Origin: an uncultured Clostridia bacterium
Lineage (GTDB): Bacteria; Bacillota; Clostridia; TANB77; CAG-508
DNA: 6,061 nucleotides
Direction of reading: 5' to 3'
Assembly: GCA_944391895.1 (NCBI GenBank)
Contig: CALXVF010000076.1
Coordinates: 1-6,061, forward strand
This document shows positions 1 to 4,348 of this stretch, piece by piece. The notes below the pieces were generated by a model. It worked only from the letters and a program-made list of their open reading frames with translations, searched no databases and was not told the origin of the DNA. The stretch's first letter is position 1, and every line of letters begins with the position of its first letter. A program made the position numbers and the translations under genes.

Positions 1-658
1 CAGTATAAAGGCTTAATAAAAATTGATAATGATATTTGAATCTAGTGTCTTTTTTTATAGCCTGTATAAATTGCTTTTGCTCTTCTATTGTAAAGCCATG
101 TATATTTTTATCTTTTTTACTAGATTTAGGTTTACAAAATTCCATTTTATCATCTAAAAAATTATATTTAATAATATTCTTTCTAACAGCTCTTTTAAAA
201 GTATTATTGATAACACCATATATTTTACCAATAACGGAATTTGAATATTTGGTTATGTATATAAGAAAATCTTTTAAATCATCTTCAGATATTTTTTGAA
301 TTTCCATTTCAGCCATATAATGTGAACAAATTTGATTATATGTATTTAATTTTCTTATATAAGAACTATCGCTTAGTTGATTAAGTTTGTAACTATTATC
401 AATTAATTCTTTCGTAAGATCTTTAAATTTAATTTTAGATTTATCTACATATGAATCTGTATTTAAATCTGTTATAATTTTTTCTAATTTGTTTTTTACT
501 TCTTGTCGGGTTTTCCCATATATTGTTTTTCTCTTTCTTTTTCCTGTTTTTTCATCATACATTGCGATAGTGTATTCTGTAACCCATAAAGTTTTTCCGT
601 TTATTTCTCTTTTGAATATAGTACCTTCACCGTTTCCTCTTTTCTTTGTTGTACCCAT
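1..658 (-). CDS. int: Phage-type tyrosine integrase, N-terminal 219 residues (partial)
   Basis: The frame is open from an ATG at 656-658 to the left edge without a stop, giving 219 residues. Residues 1-60 (start MGTTKKRGNGEGTIFKRE, later a KTGKRKRKTIYGKTR stretch) match the AP2-like arm-site DNA-binding domain of Gram-positive phage integrases. Residues about 75-175 form the helical SAM-like core-binding domain (FKDLTKELIDNSY..., NNTFKRAVRKNII). Residues from about 188 (GFTIEEQKQFIQAI) begin the catalytic domain. The catalytic Arg-His-Arg-Tyr residues would lie in the missing part, so activity cannot be judged. The SD GGAGG at 667-671 sits 8 nt before the ATG. The gene is read leftwards, so attL should lie off the left edge. 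It is expected to integrate and, with a directionality factor, excise the element. Confidence 0.93.
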   Translation of the reverse strand, partial: MGTTKKRGNGEGTIFKREINGKTLWVTEYTIAMYDEKTGKRKRKTIYGKTRQEVKNKLEKIITDLNTDSYVDKSKIKFKDLTKELIDNSYKLNQLSDSSYIRKLNTYNQICSHYMAEMEIQKISEDDLKDFLIYITKYSNSVIGKIYGVINNTFKRAVRKNIIKYNFLDDKMEFCKPKSSKKDKNIHGFTIEEQKQFIQAIKKDTRFKYHYQFLLSLYT

Positions 659-693
659 AATAAAAACCTCCATTTTTTATATGTTTTTTTATT

Positions 694-755
694 AAACACT
701 TGAAAAATGAAGGCATAATTTTATATAATATATATGCAAACATTTTTTAGTGTTT
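694..755. repeat. Imperfect inverted repeat upstream of the integrase
   Basis: Positions 694-709 (AAACACTTGAAAAATG) and 741-755 (CATTTTTTAGTGTTT) pair as an inverted repeat. There are 7 pairs, a one-base bulge at 701, a G-T pair, then 7 more pairs, around a 31-nt A/T-rich centre. A smaller perfect repeat (CAAACA/TGTTTG, 737-742 and 751-756) shares the right arm. It lies in the leader or promoter region of the leftward integrase gene. It could be an operator for a dimeric regulator or recombinase arm sites. The A/T richness means part of the match may be chance. Confidence 0.4.
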
Positions 756-764
756 GTAGCTTTC

Positions 765-804
765 GGGAAAATGTATCGTGTCGCGAAATTCAATACATTT
801 TCCC
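765..804 (-). repeat. Perfect 12-bp inverted repeat with GC-rich loop, 5 bp past the exonuclease stop codon
   Basis: GGGAAAATGTAT at 765-776 and ATACATTTTCCC at 793-804 are exact reverse complements around a 16-nt loop. The loop holds CGTGTCGCGA (777-786), the core of a 14-bp element repeated at 2490-2503. The repeat lies just after the exonuclease-BRCT stop codon, so a leftward transcript would fold it in its 3' untranslated region. A T-run follows the stem only on the plus strand (TTTTT at 807-811), where no gene is being terminated. It is therefore not a convincing terminator for the leftward operon. It may be a protein-binding site, an RNA stability or processing element, or a module boundary. 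Confidence 0.75.
774..787 (-). repeat. GC-rich 14-bp element, copy 1 (inverted relative to copy 2)
   Basis: On the minus strand this reads TTCGCGACACGATA, identical over 14 bases to the plus strand at 2490-2503. Half its bases are G or C in a window that is overwhelmingly A/T, and the CGCG core is very rare here. The two copies are inverted with respect to each other and flank the exonuclease, repressor and Cro-like genes. Confidence 0.8.
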
Positions 805-809
805 AATTT

Positions 810-1736
810 TTATGCAATTATATCTAAAAAATCATCTTCGTTTATTATTTGAAGATCCTGACCTAGCTGAATTAATTTCTCCGCTTTAATCATTTTATTA
901 CTTTTATTTCCACTTTTAAAATTACCATAATCATCTCTTCCTACAACAAGATAATTAGTGTTTTTTGTAACATTTCCTTCAGGGATGCCACCTTTATCTG
1001 CTACTATTTTCATAGCATCTGCTCTTTTAATATTTAGAGTACCAGTAAAAACAAAATATTTACCTGCAATTAAAGAATTAATACTAGTATTAATGTGTAA
1101 TTTCTTTATTCTTTCATAGTCAGATATAGATTTTGAAGTAGATTTCTTATATGTGTTTATATGTGCATGATTTAAACTCCCATCATAAAATCCTTTTATA
1201 TAATTTAGTTTATTAAATAAACTCTCAAAACTATTAACATCATTATACTTTAATAGTTCCAACACTACTTTTCCACAAGCTATTGCATCAGAATCTGCGT
1301 TATGATGGTTTAAATCAATATTTAAAAATTCACTAATAGTATCTAATTTATAATTTATCAATTTTTTCCAAGTTTGTCTTGCAAGTGTGAGTGTGTCTGC
1401 ATACTCAAAATTTGGTATAGATAAATTATTTAACGAACAGCCTGTTAAATATTTAGATATATCATATATTGCATTGTGTGCAAAAATAATATTATTGTCT
1501 ATTATATTACTAATATTTCTCATTGTAGTTTCTATATTTGGAGCATTTTTTACCATATCATATGTAATATTATGTAATTCAACCAATTTGGAGTCAAAAG
1601 GAACATCTCCAGGATTAATCAATGTAGATAATTTCTTTATTATTTTATTGGAATTAAATTCATATATAGAGACAGAACAAGGACTATATATATATCTATT
1701 TGCAGCTTCAAAATCAATAGTTAAAAACTTTTCCAT
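810..1736 (-). CDS. DEDDh 3'-5' exonuclease (DnaQ/epsilon-like) fused to a C-terminal BRCT domain
   Basis: This 308-residue protein has two domains. Residues 1-165 carry the RNase T/DnaQ fold: ExoI TIDFE (D8, E10), ExoII FAHNAIYD (D92) and ExoIII HHNADSDA (H145, D150). All four acidic metal ligands and the catalytic histidine are present, so an active 3'-5' exonuclease is predicted. A linker follows (about 166-220). Residues 224-308 are a BRCT domain of the bacterial DNA-ligase type (GKYFVFTGTL, a central GG, TNYLVVG, then SNKMIKAEKL and INEDDF). SD AAGGAG (1744-1749) overlaps the repressor stop codon, and the genes are 12 bp apart, so the two are probably translationally coupled. Such exonuclease-BRCT proteins are known from Firmicutes chromosomes and mobile elements. 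Their role in a lysogeny operon is not established; repair, immunity or defence are possible. Confidence 0.9.
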   Translation of the reverse strand: MEKFLTIDFEAANRYIYSPCSVSIYEFNSNKIIKKLSTLINPGDVPFDSKLVELHNITYDMVKNAPNIETTMRNISNIIDNNIIFAHNAIYDISKYLTGCSLNNLSIPNFEYADTLTLARQTWKKLINYKLDTISEFLNIDLNHHNADSDAIACGKVVLELLKYNDVNSFESLFNKLNYIKGFYDGSLNHAHINTYKKSTSKSISDYERIKKLHINTSINSLIAGKYFVFTGTLNIKRADAMKIVADKGGIPEGNVTKNTNYLVVGRDDYGNFKSGNKSNKMIKAEKLIQLGQDLQIINEDDFLDIIA

Positions 1737-1748
1737 TATAAAGCTCCT

Positions 1749-2072
1749 TTATTTTAAATCTTTTTTTAAGTAATTAGAATATCTTAACAATTCTTTTTTC
1801 TTATCATCTGTCAATTCTTCATAGTTTGAAATTATTTCTGTTTTAGAAGATTTTTGCCAATTTTTTATGTCTGTAACACCTGAGAGCCAATCTATTGAGA
1901 CATTAAAATAATTTGCTATTTTTATTACGATTGGCAAATATGGTTCAGTTTTACCAGTTTCATATCTTGAAATAGTAGATTTATTAACATTTAATTTTTG
2001 AGCGAGTTCTTCAGCAGAAATATTGTTTTCTTTTCTTAGTTGTCTTAATCTTATAGAAAAAATTGTGTCCAT
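1749..2072 (-). CDS. XRE-family phage repressor (CI/ImmR-like), short form without peptidase domain
   Basis: This 107-residue protein has an N-terminal HTH_3 domain at about residues 7-64 (IRLRQLRKENNISAEELAQK, recognition helix near NKSTISRYETGKTEP, then IANYFNVSIDWLSG). This is the classic layout of Gram-positive phage and ICE repressors. The tail (71-107) is short, charged and helical, and it has no S24/LexA-like Ala-Gly cleavage site or Ser-Lys catalytic pair. The SD AAGGAGGG (2077-2084) lies 4 nt before the ATG. The gene is divergent from the Cro-like gene and probably heads a leftward operon with the exonuclease. It should repress the rightward early promoter and regulate its own promoter through operator motifs at 2109, 2194 and perhaps 2464. 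Induction would need something other than self-cleavage. Confidence 0.9.
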   Translation of the reverse strand: MDTIFSIRLRQLRKENNISAEELAQKLNVNKSTISRYETGKTEPYLPIVIKIANYFNVSIDWLSGVTDIKNWQKSSKTEIISNYEELTDDKKKELLRYSNYLKKDLK

Positions 2073-2093
2073 AAGTCCCTCCTTAATAAGGTT

Positions 2094-2122
2094 ATTATAA
2101 ACTTTTTATTGCAAAAATGCAA
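2094..2122 (-). promoter_or_regulatory. Predicted repressor promoter (leftward)
   Basis: On the minus strand a perfect TATAAT (2094-2099) lies 17 bp from a weak -35, TTGCAT (2117-2122). Transcription would start near 2087, just before the SD at 2077-2084, giving a very short leader. The -35 and spacer lie inside the palindrome 2103-2128, which fits autoregulation by the repressor. Confidence 0.6.
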
Positions 2123-2128
2123 TAAAAA
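2103..2128. promoter_or_regulatory. Operator-like palindrome O1
   Basis: An 11-bp perfect inverted repeat (TTTTTATTGCA at 2103-2113, TGCAATAAAAA at 2118-2128) surrounds AAAA. Its core, TTGCAAAAATGCAA (2109-2122), shares the pattern TTGCA-N-AAA-W-GCA with sites at 2194 and 2464. It overlaps the repressor promoter -35 and spacer. It is the best candidate for a repressor or Cro operator. Confidence 0.65.
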
Positions 2129-2158
2129 ATGCAAAAAAGTTAAAAAAGTTTCAAAAAA
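2113..2158. other. Phased A-tracts, predicted curved DNA
   Basis: Five runs of five or six A begin at 2113, 2124, 2133, 2142 and 2153. Their spacings of 11, 9, 9 and 11 bases are close to one helical turn. The last three are the repeated unit AAAAAAGT. They end 3 bp before the -35 of the rightward promoter. Phased A-tracts bend DNA and can act as UP elements for RNA polymerase, so this stretch may help the two promoters communicate. Confidence 0.55.
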
Positions 2159-2161
2159 GTA

Positions 2162-2190
2162 TTGACAACAAAAAATATTAAGTATAAAAT
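2162..2190 (+). promoter_or_regulatory. Predicted early lytic promoter (rightward)
   Basis: A perfect -35 TTGACA (2162-2167) is followed after 17 bp by TAAAAT (2185-2190). Transcription should start near 2197, leaving a leader of about 30 nt before the Cro-like start. An A-rich upstream region and an operator-like motif at 2194-2206, on the predicted start site, suggest a strong promoter that is repressed in the lysogen. Confidence 0.75.
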
Positions 2191-2193
2191 CTG

Positions 2194-2208
2194 TTGCAGA
2201 AAAGCATT
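2194..2208. promoter_or_regulatory. Operator-like motif O2 at the lytic transcription start
   Basis: TTGCAGAAAAGCATT fits TTGCA-N-AAA-W-GCA and differs by one base in fifteen from the motif at 2464-2478. Its GC/GC spacing is the same as in O1. It lies 4 bp after the -10 of the rightward promoter, where a bound repressor would block transcription. Confidence 0.5.
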
Positions 2209-2226
2209 GAAGAAAGAGGTGATATT

Positions 2227-2481
2227 ATGTCAGAAAATACAGAAAGAGTAAATAAAGAATTAGCAGAAGAAATTCGTATAAGAATTAAAAATCTAATGTT
2301 TGAAAGGAATTTATCTAATGAAGATATTGCTAATTGTGCAAACATCAATGTAGTAACATTTAATAGAAAAATGAATGGAATTACGAATTGGAAATTATCA
2401 GAATGTATTTCTATTTCCTTATTTTTAGGAAAGTCAGTAGAAGAAATTTTTTTACCCCGAAAGTTGCATAAAAGCATTTAA
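2227..2481 (+). CDS. Cro-like XRE-family regulator
   Basis: This 84-residue protein begins at the ATG at 2227, which has an SD AGAGGTGAT (2215-2223) just upstream. An in-frame ATG at 2194 is rejected because it falls at or before the predicted transcription start. Residues about 12-75 form a helical HTH domain (EEIRIRIKNLMFERNLSNED, IANCANINVVTFNRKMNG, then a helix resembling ISISLFLGKSVEEIF). That ending is typical of small Gram-positive phage Cro/XRE proteins. It is the first gene of the rightward operon and divergent from the repressor. It would bind the shared operators and favour lytic growth. An activator role is also possible. An operator-like motif (2464-2478) lies inside its last codons. 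Confidence 0.8.
   Translation: MSENTERVNKELAEEIRIRIKNLMFERNLSNEDIANCANINVVTFNRKMNGITNWKLSECISISLFLGKSVEEIFLPRKLHKSI
2464..2478. promoter_or_regulatory. Operator-like motif O3 at the end of the Cro-like gene
   Basis: TTGCATAAAAGCATT matches O2 at 14 of 15 positions and fits TTGCA-N-AAA-W-GCA. It overlaps the last codons of the Cro-like gene and stands 46 bp before the excisionase-type gene. It could be an internal control site. It is coding sequence, so the match could be coincidental. Confidence 0.4.
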
Positions 2482-2484
2482 AAC

Positions 2485-2506
2485 TAATATTCGCGACACG
2501 ATATTA
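2485..2506 (+). repeat. GC-rich 14-bp element copy 2 in a small inverted repeat
   Basis: TAATAT (2485-2490) and ATATTA (2501-2506) pair around a 10-nt loop TCGCGACACG. TTCGCGACACGATA (2490-2503) is identical to the minus strand at 774-787. It lies in the 42-nt gap between the Cro-like and excisionase-type genes, just upstream of the SD at 2511-2516. In RNA the stem would be weak, but the loop carries the palindrome UCGCGA. It may be a regulatory site for the downstream gene. Confidence 0.7.
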
Positions 2507-2523
2507 AACGAAAGGAGAAAAAT

Positions 2524-2715
2524 ATGGAATTAAATGATAATGTTTTTTATACACCATCAGAATTTGCAAAATTAAGAAATTGTAGTGTACCAACTGCTTT
2601 GAGTATTTATAACTTAAAAAATTTTCCTAGTGAAAATTTTGGAAAGGAAAAGGTTGCTTTAGGTAGTGCCATAAGGGAGTGGTACAAAATAAAAAGAGAA
2701 AGGGGTGAAAATTAA
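2524..2715 (+). CDS. Excisionase-type helix-turn-helix protein (MerR-like/HTH_17)
   Basis: This 63-residue basic protein has a single winged-helix domain of the excisionase/MerR type. FYTPSEFAKLRNCSVPTALS (residues 8-27) gives the HTH, followed by the NFPSENFG strand-turn and the wing-helix region VALGSAIREWYKIKRER (44-60). The SD AAAGGAG (2511-2517) lies 6 nt before the ATG. Members of this family act as recombination directionality factors with tyrosine integrases or as small transcription factors. Its place directly after a Cro-like gene suits either role. It is not adjacent to int, so calling it xis is an inference. A GC-rich repeated element lies 18 bp upstream of its start. Confidence 0.75.
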   Translation: MELNDNVFYTPSEFAKLRNCSVPTALSIYNLKNFPSENFGKEKVALGSAIREWYKIKRERGEN

Positions 2716-2859
2716 GTGGTTGATCAAATTTATAGTTTATTTACACCATTAGAAATTGCGTATTTTATAAGTATATTTACAAATTTAAGTTTTTTGATTT
2801 GTTGGATTGATAACAAATTAGAACATAAGAAAAGGAGAAGAAATGGACAAATTAGATAA
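2716..2859 (+). CDS. Small hydrophobic protein, possible single membrane segment (GTG start)
   Basis: This 47-residue frame begins with GTG directly after the stop of the preceding gene. The SD AGGGG (2701-2705) lies 10 nt upstream, inside that gene. Residues about 8-31 are hydrophobic (LFTPLEIAYFISIF, NLSFLICW), followed by a strongly basic tail (KLEHKKRRRNGQIR). That profile fits a short membrane protein with a cytoplasmic positive end. No family is recognised. The alternative is a non-coding spacer. The end overlaps the next small ORF by 17 nt. Confidence 0.5.
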   Translation: MVDQIYSLFTPLEIAYFISIFTNLSFLICWIDNKLEHKKRRRNGQIR

Positions 2860-2929
2860 AAGTTATTATTGGCATATTGTTACATTAGCTAAATTAAAAA
2901 GTAAATTAAAATTATTAAGAGGTGATTAG
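2843..2929 (+). CDS. Very small ORF, 28 residues, function unknown
   Basis: The ATG at 2843 has a consensus SD AAAGGAG (2831-2837) at 5-nt spacing. The frame MDKLDKSYYWHIVTLAKL... ends at TAG 2927-2929, one base before the next gene's ATG. It is lysine- and leucine-rich and probably a single helix. The strong SD and the end-to-start packing argue that it is translated. It may also couple translation of the following gene, since that gene's SD lies in its last codons. Confidence 0.5.
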   Translation: MDKLDKSYYWHIVTLAKLKSKLKLLRGD

Positions 2930-2930
2930 A

Positions 2931-3230
2931 ATGAATATTGGAAAACATACAGAAGAAGCAATAAAAATAAAAGAATTAGAAGACGTAATTAAACGTAAAG
3001 ATAAAGAAATAAAAGATATTAAGACAGAATGTGCAGAACAATTCAAAAAAATAAAAGATATATGTTTCTCGAATGAATATAACGGATTTAATGATAAAAA
3101 TGCTAAATTAAGAAAAATATATGAAATAGCTTCAGATAATTTTTCAGAATTGGTTTTAGATATGGTAATAGATAATACCCAAGAAAAAGGAAAAATAATA
3201 GAACTATCATCCACTAGCAAAATGAAATAA
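2931..3230 (+). CDS. Coiled-coil phage early protein, function unknown
   Basis: The ATG at 2931 is chosen over a GTG at 2922 because the SD AGAGGTG (2918-2924) is placed for it and overlaps the GTG. The 99-residue product is highly charged. Residues about 5-45 (EEAIKIKELEDVIKRKDKEI and following) have heptad-like spacing of I/L and look like a coiled coil. The rest is helical and ends in a polar tail. No enzyme motif is seen. It sits in the early operon between the small ORFs and the replication genes. An inverted repeat (3198-3239) straddles its stop codon. Confidence 0.7.
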   Translation: MNIGKHTEEAIKIKELEDVIKRKDKEIKDIKTECAEQFKKIKDICFSNEYNGFNDKNAKLRKIYEIASDNFSELVLDMVIDNTQEKGKIIELSSTSKMK

Positions 3231-3239
3231 TAGTTCTAT
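3198..3239 (+). repeat. 10-bp perfect inverted repeat across a stop codon
   Basis: ATAGAACTAT (3198-3207) and ATAGTTCTAT (3230-3239) are exact reverse complements with a 22-nt loop. The right arm begins on the last base of the stop codon. No T-run follows, so it is not a standard terminator. It opens the only long gap (83 nt) in the rightward operon, so mRNA processing or protection is possible. No convincing promoter was seen in 3240-3297. Confidence 0.4.
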
Positions 3240-3313
3240 AAAACATTTAAGTAAATTGTCTTTATGTATCTTAACACAAAAAAATAAAAAAAGCAAGAAA
3301 AGGAGTTTTTAAA

Positions 3314-3535
3314 ATGCCCATAAAAGAAGATAACGAATTGATGATGAAATCATTAATTATCAGTTTAAAAGAGATGATAACAGAATATTATAATACTCCA
3401 ACCATTAGAAATAAATTAATACATGATATGATAGAGCATTATTTAAAAATTTATAAAGATCAAAAAAGAATATCTGTTAATCAATATTGTTTAGCACTAG
3501 ATATTTTAGAAGATGAGTATAAAAATATTTTATAA
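3314..3535 (+). CDS. Small helical phage protein, function unknown
   Basis: This 73-residue protein has an SD AAAAGGAG (3298-3305) 8 nt before the ATG. The sequence (MPIKEDNELMMKSLIISLKE, HDMIEHYLKIYKDQKRISVN, QYCLALDILEDEYKNIL) is almost entirely amphipathic helix, with no cysteine pair, HTH or transmembrane run. It lies just upstream of the replication-initiator-like gene (21 bp gap). A role in replication or in modulating that protein can only be guessed. Confidence 0.7.
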   Translation: MPIKEDNELMMKSLIISLKEMITEYYNTPTIRNKLIHDMIEHYLKIYKDQKRISVNQYCLALDILEDEYKNIL

Positions 3536-3556
3536 ATTAAGAAAGGAGAAAATCCC

Positions 3557-4348
3557 TTGAACGCAAAGGAAAAGTATATAAATGAACTAGAGAACTTTTA
3601 TTCTAATTTAGATTACAATCCGATTTCTTCAGATGCAAAGTGTCTATATCAGACTATATTGCATATGTTTTATAAGCAAAATTGGATTAGAACAATCAAA
3701 ATTAGCAATAATGTTCTTATAGCAAAAACAGGTTTGACTTTATCAGGACTACAAAGGAAAAGAAATGAATTACAGCAGAAAGGATATATTAATTATTTCA
3801 AGGGAAATAATCAAGCAGCTTTAGCAAAATATGAATTGCTTAGTCATAATGAACAGGCAATCGCACAAGCAAACGAACAAGCAACTGCACAAGCAAGCGA
3901 ACAGGCATCTGAACAGCAAAATGAACACATTATTACTATACTATACTTATTATTTAATTATTTAATAAATAATAGCACGCAGAAAAATTTCAAAATGTGT
4001 GATGGCAAGGAAATAACAAGTGCCGATAAAAATGGAATAATTAACATATTAAAAAAATTAGATATTTATATGACTAAAGAATTATTAAAGACATATCCAG
4101 CAAGTAATTTATTAGATATAGAAATACAATATTATGTGGTTTCAGCATTATATTTAAGCCCTTATAAAATCTATATTAATAATCTTACAAGAGAAGAATT
4201 TATGCTACGATTTTTGAAAACCAAAAAATATATTGAAAATGAAGATGTCTTATATTTTATAAATTATTTTATAAAAAGTTTACAAGAAGAATTTATGAAA
4301 AAGGAGAAAATTTATGTGGTTAGAACGAATGAAATCATGGGCAGATAG
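3557..4348 (+). CDS. Winged-helix phage replication initiator / helicase-loader-like protein (TTG start)
   Basis: This 263-residue protein starts at TTG 3557, 8 nt after the SD AAAGGAG (3542-3548); the next in-frame Met is at residue 37. Residues about 24-95 look like a winged-helix domain: SSDAKCLYQTILHMFYKQNW, then IKISNNVLIAKTGLTLSGLQ, the recognition helix RKRNELQQKGYI and a wing NYFKGNNQAALAKYEL. This matches N-terminal domains of Gram-positive phage replisome organisers and DnaD-like proteins. Residues 98-124 are a Gln/Ala/Glu repeat linker with an 8-residue period (NEQAIAQA, NEQATAQA, SEQA). Residues 125-263 are helical and could be the helicase- or loader-binding part, but no Walker motif is present. 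Position and layout resemble lambda O-type initiators. The last 35 nt overlap the next gene. The C-terminal family is not recognised. Confidence 0.7.
   Translation: MNAKEKYINELENFYSNLDYNPISSDAKCLYQTILHMFYKQNWIRTIKISNNVLIAKTGLTLSGLQRKRNELQQKGYINYFKGNNQAALAKYELLSHNEQAIAQANEQATAQASEQASEQQNEHIITILYLLFNYLINNSTQKNFKMCDGKEITSADKNGIINILKKLDIYMTKELLKTYPASNLLDIEIQYYVVSALYLSPYKIYINNLTREEFMLRFLKTKKYIENEDVLYFINYFIKSLQEEFMKKEKIYVVRTNEIMGR
3848..3974. repeat. Repeat array plus AT-rich tract inside the initiator gene: candidate phage origin
   Basis: Two 24-bp units (3848-3871, 3872-3895; 20 of 24 bases identical) are followed by half units to about 3928. The recurring words are GAACARGCA and GCACAAGCA, spaced about 12 bp. 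Immediately after comes 3929-3974, which is almost pure A/T and includes a 9-bp inverted repeat (TATTATTTA at 3948-3956, TAAATAATA at 3966-3974). Iterons followed by an AT-rich unwinding region within the initiator gene is the known layout of the lambda origin in gene O. Here it is inferred by analogy. The repeats could simply encode a flexible linker. Confidence 0.45.

Noticed and set aside
36..695. Plus-strand hydrophobic open frames (36-299 and 489-695) opposite the integrase
   Set aside because: The minus strand holds a continuous integrase reading frame with a good SD. The plus-strand frames are Phe/Ile-rich shadows without ribosome sites.
673..701. An int promoter with TATAAA about 17 bp from TTCAAG on the minus strand
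   Set aside because: The -35 matches only three of six bases and the transcript would start almost on the SD. It is too weak to annotate.
774..787. The GC-rich 14-mer as the phage attachment site core
   Set aside because: attL is expected beyond the C-terminal end of int, off the left edge. Both copies lie inside the element and in opposite orientation, unlike the direct repeats of attL and attR.
765..811. The 12-bp inverted repeat read as an intrinsic terminator of the exonuclease operon
   Set aside because: On the leftward strand the stem is followed by GAAAGC, not a U-run. The T-run is on the other side, where no rightward gene ends.
1387..1773. Plus-strand open frame of about 128 codons opposite the exonuclease gene
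   Set aside because: It is antisense to a clear exonuclease with intact motifs, has no SD, and encodes an Ile/Leu-rich string typical of the reverse strand of AT-rich genes.
2194..2226. N-terminal extension of the Cro-like protein to an upstream ATG at 2194
   Set aside because: That codon lies at or before the predicted transcription start and has no SD. The ATG at 2227 has a well-placed SD.
2178..2477. Minus-strand open frame opposite the Cro-like gene
   Set aside because: It would run through the lytic promoter and operator, lacks an SD and is a composition shadow. The same applies to the minus-strand frames at 2915-3220, 4442-4702, 4806-5048 and 5728-6009.
2922..2930. GTG start for the coiled-coil protein, three residues upstream
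   Set aside because: The GTG is part of the SD AGAGGTG that serves the ATG at 2931.
3256..3284. A promoter in the 83-nt gap before 3314
   Set aside because: TTGTCT has no acceptable -10 at the right distance; only A-runs are found there.
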